Under the pieces are notes generated by a model. The model was given only the letters and a program-made list of their open reading frames with translations. It searched no databases and had not been told where the DNA came from. Below, in pieces: positions 55,085 to 64,000 of a DNA stretch of 64,000 nucleotides. The DNA comes from Megamerina dolium (Eukaryota > Arthropoda > Insecta > Diptera > Megamerinidae), in NCBI GenBank assembly GCA_963854835.1, contig OY978526.1:28943073-29007072 (forward strand), written 5' to 3'. How positions within the stretch are numbered: position 1 is the stretch's first letter; every line of letters begins with the position of its first letter. Both the position numbers and the translations under genes were made by a program.

Positions 55085-55345
55085 CGATATGCCGAGTTCA
55101 GAAATACATTTCACATAATCATGAACAATAAGATTCGATAAATGTAGTCTCTCAGCAATATCACGAGTTGCTGTTCAACAGTTTGTATCAATTAGTATCT
55201 CTATTTTCCCTTCATAAACTTCAAATGACTTTCTAGAACATGGTTCATTTTCAACATCAAAATTTCTGGAAAGAAAGTTTTTAAACATGTTTTAGCACTG
55301 GCGTTCAGTCAATACATCTTTTTCATACACGTTGATTACTCTCCT
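55085..55345 (-). pseudogene. Mariner transposase N-terminal fragment
   Basis: On the minus strand one frame reads VINVYEKDVLTERQC, stop, NMFKNFLSRNFDVENEP, then IEILIDTNC, stop, TATRDIAERLHLSN. This matches the mariner pattern V....D..TER.CQ.WF..F.SGNFD..DEPRSGR and the following helix-turn-helix. Two stops, one of them replacing the Gln of CQNWF, mark it as dead. No terminal repeats or catalytic core were found beside it. Confidence 0.75.
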
Positions 55346-55473
55346 TACTTGAACACCATTTTTTAACTTTGTCGATAGAAAAAAAAATGGAAAATACACC
55401 GAAAATTATAACTTTCCAAATTTGAAAGAGCATCAAACAAAAAGTACTATGAAGAATCAAACCATATTTTTAA

Positions 55474-56200
55474 GGTAGTAGTCCGGTGTGACGACCGAAA
55501 TATCGACTGTTTTTTCGAGAATTTTTTTTAACAAGAAAATAAAATGCGATTGTTTTAAAATTTTTACATGTTTTTATTGGTGTTTTCAAGAAAAGAAAAA
55601 AAAAATTTTAAGTAAATTTTACATTAATTTGTTTTTAATTTTTGACGTCAGAGTGGAGTAATCGAAAAAAAACCGGGTTGGTTCGGGAAAGCACACAGCC
55701 TTCCGAAGTCATCTGAAATAAAAAATTCAAAAAGATTTTTAATGAACTAAGTTATAATATACATAAAAAGAAAACAAAAACAAAATGGCGGACTTGTGAA
55801 AAAAGTTCTCAAAATCTAATTTTTTTTTTTTTTTTTTTTTGATAAATTGTTCAAATAAAGTAGTTTATTAAGTTTATTATTAAAAAATTAAATGTTTTAA
55901 AGGTTACGTATTTAGATATGTGTGTCTCGAATAACGGGTAAAATTTTTAGCCAAATCGGTTGAATAGTTTTGAGTTAGTGCTTCCCCGAAATTTCGAAAA
56001 CATGGTTTTGAGAAAAACGCATTTAAAGTTTTGACAACAGATTCATACACACTACGGCGCGCTCTCTTATTTTAGCTATAACTTTAAAAATAATCAAAAT
56101 TCGGTCTGAAATTTTTAGAGTATATTTTTAAGATGTTTTTCTTCCGAAAAATGTAAAAAAAAAAATTGATATTTTGAACCCGTCACACCGGACTACTACC
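55474..56200. mobile_element. Non-autonomous element with perfect inverted repeats, TTAA on both sides
   Basis: GGTAGTAGTCCGGTGTGACG at 55474-55493 is repeated as an exact reverse complement at 56181-56200. TTAA flanks both ends (55470-55473 and 56201-56204). A 4-bp TTAA duplication would be piggyBac-like, but the tip GGTAG resembles PIF/Harbinger ends (AGGTGG...). With TTA/TAA flanks a mutated 3-bp target is also possible. No coding potential in 727 bp. The inner sequence includes 'cgctctcttattttagctat' and long A runs. Confidence 0.75.
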
Positions 56201-56204
56201 TTAA

Positions 56205-56523
56205 CAAATAAGCCTTGTTATATCAGCTTTCAGAATATAAAACGAAAATTTGGCTTACTTATGAAATTGGCTGGGATAATATTCAATTATTTCCTCTATT
56301 TAGAAAAACTTTCCGAACAACCTAATAGTTTCTTAACGATTTTATTTGATACTTTTTCTTTTGCACACCTTCACTAAAATTTTCTGAGAAATATTTACAC
56401 AAAACATTTTAAGCCTAAATTTGATTTATCACATTTTTTGATACATTATCCAAAATAAATCCTAAAAATGTTTGTAGTAAAATTCGATTTGGAGTCCTCT
56501 GAACACAATTACAAGAAATCGTA
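56205..56523. other. Non-coding, no feature recognised
   Basis: AT-rich gap between the inverted-repeat element and the retrotransposon 3' end. Nothing recognised. Confidence 0.5.
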
Positions 56524-57370
56524 CTTATTATACTTACTTACTTATGTGGCCATAACAACCGAATATCGATTTAGGCCGAAAATAACATGCTTCGCCAGCC
56601 ATCTCTGTTCTTCGCTAGCTGGCGCCAGTTAGAAATTCCAAGCGCCGTCAGGTTCTCCAGTACTTGGTCTTTCCACCTGAGGTTTGGTCTTCCTCTTATG
56701 CGTCGTCCTCCAGCGGGTTCCGAATATAACACCTTTTTAGCTGGAGCGTGTTCTTACATTCGCTCGACATGACCTAGCCAGCGCAGCCGCTGGATTTTGA
56801 TGCGCTTTACTATGTCAATATCGGCATACAGCTCGTACAGCTCATGGTTGTACCTTATTCGGTACTCGCCACCAACGCAAATAGGTCCAAAGATCTTGCG
56901 TAGGACTTTTCTCTCGAAAACTCCAAGCATTCGCTCATCCGAGGTGGAAATTGTCCAGGCTTCAGCGCCATATGTTAGGACAGGCATGATGAGAGACTTG
57001 TAGAGTGTAGTTTTCGTTCTTCGAGAGAGGGCTCGACTTCTCAATTGCTTACTCAGCCCAAAGTAACACCTGTTAGCAAGAGTTATCCTACGCATGATCT
57101 CCAAGCTGACGTCATTACTGCTGTTAATGCTGGTTCCAAGATAGACAAAGTCCCTTACTACTTCAAAAGCGTAGTTGTCAACAGTGACGTGCTGTCCAAG
57201 ACGCCAGGACTCTTTGTTTGTTGACACTAGATACTTCGTCTTGCCCTCGTTCACCGTGAGACCCATCCGACGCGACTCTCTTTCCAACTCTGAGAATGCT
57301 GCACTGTTTGCTCGCGTGTTCATGCCGATTATGTCAATATCGTCGGCATACGCTAACAGCATGACACTTA
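56524..57370 (-). pseudogene. Non-LTR retrotransposon reverse transcriptase, 3' part
   Basis: Minus-strand frame from about 57368 begins SVMLLAYADDIDIIG, the YADD catalytic motif of a reverse transcriptase. It continues through LTVNEGKTKYLVSTN, VRDFVYLGTSINSSND and ITLANRCYFGLSKQLRSRAL to VLTYGAEAWTIS, then FERKVLRKIFGP, and ends LRWLGHVERM. A TAA follows at about 56754. The frame goes on as AGGRRIRGRPNLRWKDQVLE to ...WRSMLFSA and a second stop at 56571, so the first stop is a nonsense mutation. A TAAG-type tail (56530-56547) marks the 3' end. The N-terminal part of the polymerase is missing. The coding sequence stops exactly where the Tc1-family terminal repeat begins. The family is common in insects, but the clade is not certain. 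Confidence 0.85.
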
Positions 57371-58588
57371 CAGTGGCTCACAGCTTATTTCGTACAGTGT
57401 ATATATTTTTATGTACATGGCTGTAACATCGAAACTAAAAAACTTATCAATAAGTTTTGAATGTAGATGTCTATGTATGTGTTTAGTAAACCTAATAAGA
57501 AAACGGGGAACCCCAAAAATTGTTCTTTTTGTCATGCAAGAGAGAAAAACTATTGATCAGCTGATTTTCAGCTCACATCTTATTTCGTACACAAACTTCA
57601 ATGTAAGTAAGTTTCATTCTGCCGCGCAGTTACAAAGTTTTTTTGAATTGTATGAGTTTTTGGACCTTTTTAACTATTATAACAATTTTTATTATTATTA
57701 TTTTAAATAGTTAAAGTGCTGTAAATTAAACATTTAGCGTTATGGGTCGTCGTACAACGATGGAACAGCGTAAACTGGTAATTAACCATTTTAGGAAAGG
57801 TCAGAGTGTGCGAAAAATTGCTGAAATGACAAATTTAAGTGCCTCAACTGTCCAATACATCATTCAACGCTTCGTTCGCGAAAATCGGTTGGAGAACAAG
57901 GGCAGAGAAGCACCTAATAAGATTTTCAACGCTTCAGACGAGCGTTATATTGTACGAAAAATTAAGAAAAATCCAAAGTTATCCGCTCCGAAGTTGGCTG
58001 CAGAGGTTCAGCGTGAAATAGGAAAATCATCCAGTGCTGAAACTGTCCGACGTGTGCTGCGCAATCATGACTTGAACGGTCGAGTAGCCCGAAAGAAACC
58101 ATTCATTTCGAAAATGAATATACAACGCCGACTTGACTTCGCCAAAGAGCATATTATTAATACTCCTGCGTTCTGGAATACCGTTATTTTCGCGGATGAG
58201 TCTAAGTTTAATATTTTTGGCTCGGACGGAATGTCATATGTTTGGCTTAAAGCGAATACCGAGCTAAACAAGGAGAACCTTAAGCCCACAGTGAAGCATG
58301 GTGGCGGTAGCGTGATGGTTTGGGCCTGTATGTCAGCAGCCGGAGTAGGTGAATTGGTTTTTATTGAGGAAACAATGGACAAAATGAAGTACCTCGAGAT
58401 TCTGAAAAACAATTTACTTCAAAGTGCAGACAAACTGGGTTTGCGGGAAGAATTTCGGTACTACCAAGATAATGACCCAAAACATAAATCTGGGATTGTG
58501 CAATCTTGGCTTATTTGGAACTGCCCACACTTGATGTCTCCACCACCACAGTCACCTGACATGAATGTGATTGAAAATCTTTGGTCTA

Positions 58589-60175
58589 CACTGCACGAAA
58601 TAAGTATAGCATACAAGACATTATATTGCGTTTTTTCTAGGGGGATTATAATTCCCACTTGGTTAATAATTCTAGACATTTAACAAGTCTTGCTTTAATT
58701 GATCCATATAAAAAAAAAACTGTGTTGTGCGTGGTTCCTTGTTTAAGTGTTTTAAAATATATGTTCAGTGCGAAATAAGTAAAGCATACAAAAGAAAAAA
58801 AATTGCATAGAGCTGTTATATTCCGTTATTTTATTACGTAATTTTTTCTGTGCAGGTACGCCGAAGTGTTAATTAATTAAATCGAATTTTCGTTTAATTT
58901 CGTGCATAAAATTGGTTATTCCTATAGATATGCCTCGCGGGACCCACCTTTCAGCTGAAGAGCGCGTAAGGATCCAAACTTTGCGCGATTGTGGCACAAC
59001 AATAAGGGAAATAGCAAAAATAGTTGCCAGAGATAAGAAAACTATATTTTGCTTCCTGAAGAATCCTGACTATTATGGACAGAGAAAGAGAGCCGGTCGT
59101 ACACCAAAGATAGATGAGCGCACGAAGCGGCAAATCAAGCGCTTAGCTGTCAATAAAAGCATATCTCCGTCAAATATTAAACGGCAATTAAACCTTCCAG
59201 TATCCACCAGAAGAGTTCAACAAATTTTGGAGGACAACGATTACCTTAAATACGAAAAACGCATTCCCCTACCCAGGTTGCTTCCAAGGCATAAAACCGC
59301 TCGGTTGAATTACGCTGAAAAACACAAATTCTGGGATGATGAATGGAAATCGGTGACCTTCAGTGATGAAAAAAAGTTTAACTTAGATGGTCCTGATGGC
59401 CTTCAAAAATATTGGCGTGATATTCGACGAGAACGAGAAACTCGTCATACGAGAAATTTTCAAGGTGGATCACTAATGGTATGGGCTGCTTTCGGGTACA
59501 ATGGAGCTACTCCTATATGTTTTATTAGCCATAAAATGAATGCGGCTGCTTATGTTGAACTCCTGGACAACGTTTTATTCGACTATTCGGAAAAGTTTTG
59601 TGATGACTCCTGGATTTTCCAGCAAGACAACGCTGCCATTCATAATGCGAAGACGACAAAAACGTTTTTTAATGAAAGGAACATAACGCTAATGGAATGG
59701 CCGGCTATCAGTCCAGACTTAAATCCAATTGAGAACATTTGGTCAATTTTGTCCCAACGAGTTTACGCCAGTGGCCGGCAATTTGAGACCTTAAAGGACC
59801 TTAAGCTATGTATTCAGGCTGAATGGAAAAAAATTCCACTTTTCACCTTTCGGTCATTGATTGATTCAATGCCCAGACGTATAATTAGCGTAACTTTAGC
59901 TAAAGGCGGTCATACAAATTATTAAGATCACCTTTTTCTTAAAGCAAATGTAATTTTTCTTCCTTTTTATGTTTTGTATGCTATATTTTTTTCGTTCTAA
60001 AAAAATTGAATTTTTATGTTTTTGTTTTTTATAGTTCTTATTTGTCTAAGTCTTTTAGCTGAGTTAAAAGGTTTTTGTTTCTTCTATTATTATATCAAAA
60101 CAAAAAAATAAATAAAGCTTTATGTTTCTATTAGAAAAGTTTAAAAGTTGTATGCTATACTTATTTCGTGCAGTG
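58589..60175 (+). mobile_element. Tc3-like transposon (inner), apparently complete
   Basis: Perfect 28-bp terminal inverted repeats start CACTGCACGAAATAAGTATA at both ends. They are flanked by TA (58587-58588 and 60176-60177), the target duplication. Inner variants of the tip lie about 180 bp inside (58766-58791; 59972-59999, inverted), so it too has an IR/DR layout. The 1587-bp element carries an uninterrupted transposase in the same direction as its host element's transposase. Confidence 0.95.
58930..59925 (+). CDS. Tc3-like DD34E transposase, intact
   Basis: A 331-residue protein. I chose the ATG at 58930 (MPRGTHLSAEERVRIQTLRD) because Tc3 transposases start MPRG; the frame is open 18 bp further upstream without an ATG. 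Domains in order: first helix-turn-helix (about 8-45), second (about 60-105, with PVSTRRVQQIL), then the DDE catalytic domain with FSDEKKFNLDGPDG (Asp146), RNFQGGSLMVWAAFG, FQQDNAAIHNAKT (Asp233) and SPDLNPIENIWS (Glu268). The last two are 34 residues apart, as in Tc1/Tc3. It ends GGHTNY. Length and motifs match Caenorhabditis Tc3 well, as recalled. No frameshift or stop, and all catalytic residues are present, so it could be active. It acts on the terminal repeats listed for the inner element. Confidence 0.95.
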   Translation: MPRGTHLSAEERVRIQTLRDCGTTIREIAKIVARDKKTIFCFLKNPDYYGQRKRAGRTPKIDERTKRQIKRLAVNKSISPSNIKRQLNLPVSTRRVQQILEDNDYLKYEKRIPLPRLLPRHKTARLNYAEKHKFWDDEWKSVTFSDEKKFNLDGPDGLQKYWRDIRRERETRHTRNFQGGSLMVWAAFGYNGATPICFISHKMNAAAYVELLDNVLFDYSEKFCDDSWIFQQDNAAIHNAKTTKTFFNERNITLMEWPAISPDLNPIENIWSILSQRVYASGRQFETLKDLKLCIQAEWKKIPLFTFRSLIDSMPRRIISVTLAKGGHTNY

Positions 60176-60612
60176 TATTTTGGACAATAAAATAAGAACA
60201 CACAAGATTTCTAATAAGCAAGACCTAAAGAAGGTACTGATGGAAGAATGGAAAAAAATCACACCAGACATCACTCAAAAATTGGTGGATTCAATGCCAA
60301 ATAGACTCCAGGCTGTCATTAACGCTAAGGGATGTCAACTAAATATTAAAATCAACTTACTTTGTTTTTAGTTTGAACTTAAAGAGACTGTACGAAATAA
60401 GCTGTGACATGAATTTTCCTATTTTTTTGTTATTTTATTTTTTTATAGTGTCAAACACTAAAATTTTGAAAAAGTAAATTTTGGAAAATAAAAAACAAAC
60501 CTTCCTTTCTAAAATGGCATTTATATTTTGTTCAAATTTTTGCTATATTAGGAATTACGACTGCAGCAATTTTTAAACTGTCACTGTACGAAATAAGCTG
60601 GGAGCCACTGTA

Positions 60613-62559
60613 TGTTGACTTTTGTACTTATACCTAACTTTAAAAAATTTATGAAATTTTTGTACAAGAATTTTACAGTATATTTTTCCTCTATCATAAT
60701 CAACTGTCGGAATCTAATAATTTTGGGTATTAGTCCATGATGTTTTTATATGTAAACCTATTGCTGTTTTGTTTCAATGTAATATAAGTGTTATTCAGAA
60801 TTGCTCTGCATCACTCTCTCTCTCTCTCTGTGTCTCTCTCTCTCTCTGTGTCACTTTTCAACTTTTGTTATTTGGTTTCATGAAACCTCTATCAAGAGAT
60901 AACGAAGATTTTTATGAAATGTTTCATTGTTTTGAGCATAGAAACTTTTTTCATTCATATTTTAAGCTTCTCAATTGTTTCTCTGCAAAATTGCATATCT
61001 AACAAAACAAACAATGCCATACAAATGTGAATATCTATAAAATATACATATATGTGTATGTCCTAAATAAAGATCAGCTTTATTCATATGATTATAAAAA
61101 ATACACACATACATACTCTGCATATGTATGAATGTATGTATTTATTTCCGAAAACATACAATACAATGCATGATAACAATAAAAATGAACAACAGAATAA
61201 TAATAAAAAAGTACAAGTAACATAAAATTTTTATATTTGATTTTTTTTTTTGTTGGTTTCTTTTTATTTTCGAACTCAAATACGAGTAGAGAAAGAAATC
61301 TAAGATTTCACTTCATCAGTTTTGAGTTTTTCTTTTGTTTTTATTATTTTGGTCAGTTAGCTAGTTAGTTTAGTTGTTTACTTTACTTGTTCAATACATT
61401 GTTGTCTCTAACACTAACTGCCAGTATATATTGTAGTTAGCAATCTACGAGTACACATACGATGAGTATAGAGTAAATGTTTTGTAATACAATATATTGC
61501 ACATATACTTTTAGATTACCTTGGTTGTTGTTATTGTTGTTATTCAGAAAATTTAATATTTTTTTTTACATTTTGAAATAGAATTTTGTTACTCGCGGAT
61601 AATACCATACATACTGGGAAGGGGGGGAGGTAAACAATAGAAAAAAGCTAATGCTACTTTTCGACTTTAAACTTAAAATTGAGGGTTCTTCATCTAGTTC
61701 ACTTCATACTCACTATCTTCTACTATTGTTATGATTGTTATTGTACTAAAATAAAAAATGCATTGTTATGTTGTAAAATTTGGGTTTCTAAAGCTATTTA
61801 TTGTATTTTCTATGGATTTTATAATAATATCATAGTCTTAGACACAAAGCATTCAATTGAGATAGTTCCATTTATTTTTAATGAAATAAAATGAATAAAA
61901 ATGATATTTTCACATATGTATATTCAGTCTAGGTTCCTTAAAATATATCCCAATCAAACTTAAAATTCAATTTTGCTTTTTAAAATAAGCTTTTAGGATT
62001 CATAATTATATTTCATTCGGTAATGGAGAGTGGTCAACCTTTTGCACCATATATTAGGACAATTAGGATCAGATAATTGTAATGTATAGTTCTCATGCTT
62101 CAAAGAAGCGCTGATGAGTTGAGAAAATAAAATATAATAGACAAGAGCAAACATTTTTCTCCGAAAGTGCATCAAATATGTTATATGTTGAGTTTTTCTC
62201 TATGCATATATGAAGTTGCGAAAAAACTTAGAGATTCATAGATGGTACATACATACATGTAAATACATATAGTTACTTATAAAGATATATTACAATACCA
62301 TTTTACTTGCGTACGCACGTAATACAAGTACTACGAGTTACATTGTAATATCTTTTGGAATAATATTATATTTGATATTACCTCTTTTGTTGTTGCCATA
62401 TCACTATTCACCATCATATTGTGAATGGTGATAGTTTGGTAAAAATAAAACCAAACAGCTCATGTAAATATCAAGAAACTGAGAATACTATTTTATTTGG
62501 TTACATATACTAAGGTGGGCCAATTTTTAGAATGCAGCTGATAGAATGATAAGGCAGCA
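60613..62559. other. Non-coding intronic sequence
   Basis: (TC)n tracts at about 60812-60850, (AT) and CATA repeats around 61030-61140, and a G run at 61621-61627. An imperfect hairpin around 62403-62450 contains 'ttcaccatcatattgtgaa'. No gene was recognised. The DNA right after 60612 does not clearly continue the retrotransposon found left of the Tc1-family element. Confidence 0.5.
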
Positions 62560-63530
62560 AAAAGAAATTCAAAATTTAAATTCGACGCATTTTTAGTTTT
62601 TACAATCATTATAAAAGCATTCATTTTTTAAGAGGGCACTTTTAAGAGGTGGAAGTAAGCGCAAAGTAGGTTCGGAGGAAAAATTAACCAGCTTTAGGCT
62701 TATTTATCGATTTTCAGGTGTTTCTATCTTCATTTTGTAGGACAGCACCCTTAAGGGGTTCTTAGGGCGGTAAGTACTTTTGGAGAAAATGTTAGAAAGG
62801 AAAAAATAGTAGAGGTCGTGCATAGATTTAACCAATCTACTGGTGATTCCTGTGCAGCTATAGGCTTATTTGTCGATTTTCAAATGCTTTTACGTTATTT
62901 TTGTATGGGCGCACCTTTAAGATGTGGATATAGAAGCAAGTATGTTTGAAAGTTATGCTAGGAAAGAAAATTTATGGGGGTCGGTCATATATTTTACCAC
63001 TCGAGCGACGATTGGTGAGCATCTATGAGGTTGTTTATCGACTTGCATATGTTTTCCAATTCATTTTGTATGGGAGCCTCCTTTAGGAGAGATGGAATAA
63101 GTTAGTTTCTACAAAAGAAGTATTGGAAGAGAAAAATTAGTAGGGGATTCCTGAGCAGCTATAGGGTTATTTGTCGATTTTCAAATGTTTTCACGTTTAA
63201 TTTGCAAAGTAATGCTAGGAAAGAAAATTTATGGGGGTCGCTCATATATTTTACCACCCTAGCGACGATTTATGAGCATCCCCCCTTTAGGAGAGATGTA
63301 ATAAGTTAGTTTGTTCTAAAGAAGTATTGGGAAAGAAAAATTAGTGGGGGATACCTGGGCAGCTATGGCACCTCAGGTGTTTTTGTATTAAAATATATGG
63401 GAACCGCCCTAAAGGTTTGAGATAGAGAGTAAGTAAATTTGGAGAAAATGCTGAGGATCAAAAGTGAATGGAGATGGGCCTAATATTTTATCGCTCTGGA
63501 AGCAATTGACTATGAGCCACGCCTTACTAT
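62560..63530 (-). repeat. Tandem array of the second repeat family, about 165-bp unit
   Basis: Blocks of 'tttgtatgggagcctccttt' type occur near 62734, 62901, 63066 and 63395, with a deleted unit between the last two; the first spacings are about 167 and 165 bp. Each unit has 'gaaaatgttagaaaggaaaa', 'gtcggtcatatattttacca', 'gggcagctatagg' and 'tgtcgattttcaaatg' in the same order. The reverse complement of this unit appears in degenerate form near 24.1-24.8, 33.9 and 42.6 kb; the 3.0-kb copy is in the same orientation as this array. Confidence 0.75.
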
Positions 63531-64000
63531 ATAGGAAACGTAGACTGAAACATTCTGGTTTACTATGTTTATATGTTTTATTGAGACTTTATTCCTACGG
63601 ATGTAGCTATACTGAACTTGTTGCAAAACATTATTTTAACAAAGTAAACATATCCAAATCTGATATTTCTTTCGCTTCCTTAGGGCGTTAACTAATATTT
63701 TTTTTTTTTTTTTTTTACATATAATCCAAACAAATTGTATCTTTTGTACAAAATTGTGGAAGAATAGGATTTAATCCTACAATAAAGAAGAAGAAGAAGA
63801 AGAGGGGCGATATGCTCAAAACGAACAAAACCACTTAAAAATTTCACCCACCTTAACATACCCAATAGAGTACACGATGTCTATTGGTAACAAAACGAAA
63901 ACATAACTCGCACTACACCGTCTTATTTTGTTTCTATCTATTCATGATTTTATTTTATTTTCTTTTTGATTTTGTTTTGGTTTTTGTTCTTCCAAATGCT
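63531..64000. other. Possible retroelement tail and non-coding DNA
   Basis: A 75-codon frame (63464-63691) runs out of the repeat array and ends KVNISKSDISFASLGR. It is followed by a T run, then AATAAAG and an (AAG)5 tract at about 63784-63801. A polyadenylation signal just before a short tandem tail is how many non-LTR elements end, but I do not recognise the protein. The remainder is AT-rich. Confidence 0.35.

Larger units (their letters stand above)
57742..60371 (+). pseudogene. Tc1-family transposase split by insertion
   Basis: Cut-and-paste DDE transposase. The N-terminal segment 57742-58588 starts at ATG with MGRRTTMEQRKLVINHFRKG. It has paired helix-turn-helix DNA-binding regions (about residues 5-50 and 65-115), then VIFADESKFN (Asp152), KHGGGSVMVWA, YYQDNDPKHKS (Asp243) and MNVIENLWS (Glu278). 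Asp243 to Glu278 is the DD34E spacing. The frame is cut at codon 282/283 by the guest transposon. After the guest it resumes at 60178 in the same frame (LDNKIRTHK ... LVDSMPNRLQAVINAKG) and stops at 60371. Removing the guest plus one TA leaves 1041 bp with no stop, i.e. 346 codons plus stop, so the gene looks intact until it was interrupted. As it stands, translation runs into the guest and ends at 58681. Confidence 0.93.
57371..60610 (+). mobile_element. Tc1-family transposon (outer), interrupted by a Tc3-like element
   Basis: Ends begin CAGTGGCTCACAGCTTATTT (left, 57371) and CAGTGGCTCCCAGCTTATTT (right, read inward from 60610). Both continue CGTACAGTG, with one mismatch in 29. TA flanks both (57369-57370, 60611-60612). 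A second copy of the tip core lies about 200 bp inside each end: 'gctcacatcttatttcgtac' at 57571, and 'ctgtacgaaataagctgtga' at 60388. This is an IR/DR arrangement as in Minos or Sleeping Beauty. Without the 1587-bp guest and its duplicated TA, the element is 1651 bp. Confidence 0.93.

Noticed and set aside
58912..58929. Upstream start of the Tc3-like transposase
   Set aside because: The frame is open but begins with TTG. The ATG at 58930 gives the MPRG start typical of Tc3 proteins.
62403..62450. microRNA-like hairpin
   Set aside because: Pairing is imperfect over a short stem with alternative foldings. Nothing marks it as a miRNA precursor.
50145..64000. Search for the cytoplasmic phosphatase exons of Ptp99A
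   Set aside because: No stretch encoding the juxtamembrane RKCFHAAYYYLDD-type sequence or the HCSAGVGRTG catalytic motif was found. These exons must lie beyond the window.

Overview
The window is AT-rich, intron-dominated DNA from a higher dipteran (schizophoran fly). Two things point there. Four short spliced exons encode protein that I recognise as the fly receptor tyrosine phosphatase Ptp99A. The interspersed elements also have the layout of Drosophila INE-1/DINE-1. Exon divergence and large introns suggest a non-drosophilid fly; a tephritid is plausible but not proven.

Layout. Positions 1-33088 are non-coding, most simply a giant intron of Ptp99A, filled with transposon remnants, MITEs and tandem arrays. 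Ptp99A exons lie on the + strand at 33089-33292, 40027-40307, 45427-45543 and 50005-50144. Reading phases match across all three introns. Together they encode most of one fibronectin type III (FN3) domain, a second FN3 domain, the juxtamembrane stretch and the single transmembrane helix. The Ig/FN3 exons before them and the cytoplasmic phosphatase domains after them were not found here, so the gene runs past both ends of the window. Positions 50145-64000 are the following intron.

Mobile DNA dominates. (1) Three INE-1/DINE-1-like (Helentron-associated) elements with 3' hairpins and about 150/299-bp internal repeats lie at 14297-16829, 40892-42471 and 52897-54173. (2) A three-level nest lies at about 56.5-60.6 kb: an eroded non-LTR retrotransposon abuts a Tc1-family element, which is interrupted by an apparently intact Tc3-like transposon. 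(3) Two internally deleted mariners with terminal repeats and one mariner fragment are present. (4) A PIF/Harbinger-like element carries a spliced MADF-type reading frame. (5) There is a tRNA-derived SINE, an RNase H-bearing non-LTR remnant, and several palindromic MITE-like elements.

Tandem repeats. Four arrays within 22 kb share a strikingly regular ~153-bp unit. A second family with ~140-165-bp units occurs as one array and scattered fragments. Long (AT)n and (ACT)n tracts are also present. The only host gene is Ptp99A, and the elements appear to be passengers in its introns. The most noteworthy items are the nested Tc1/Tc3 pair with reconstructable insertion history, the phase-constant 153-bp arrays, and the motif-dense Harbinger ends.
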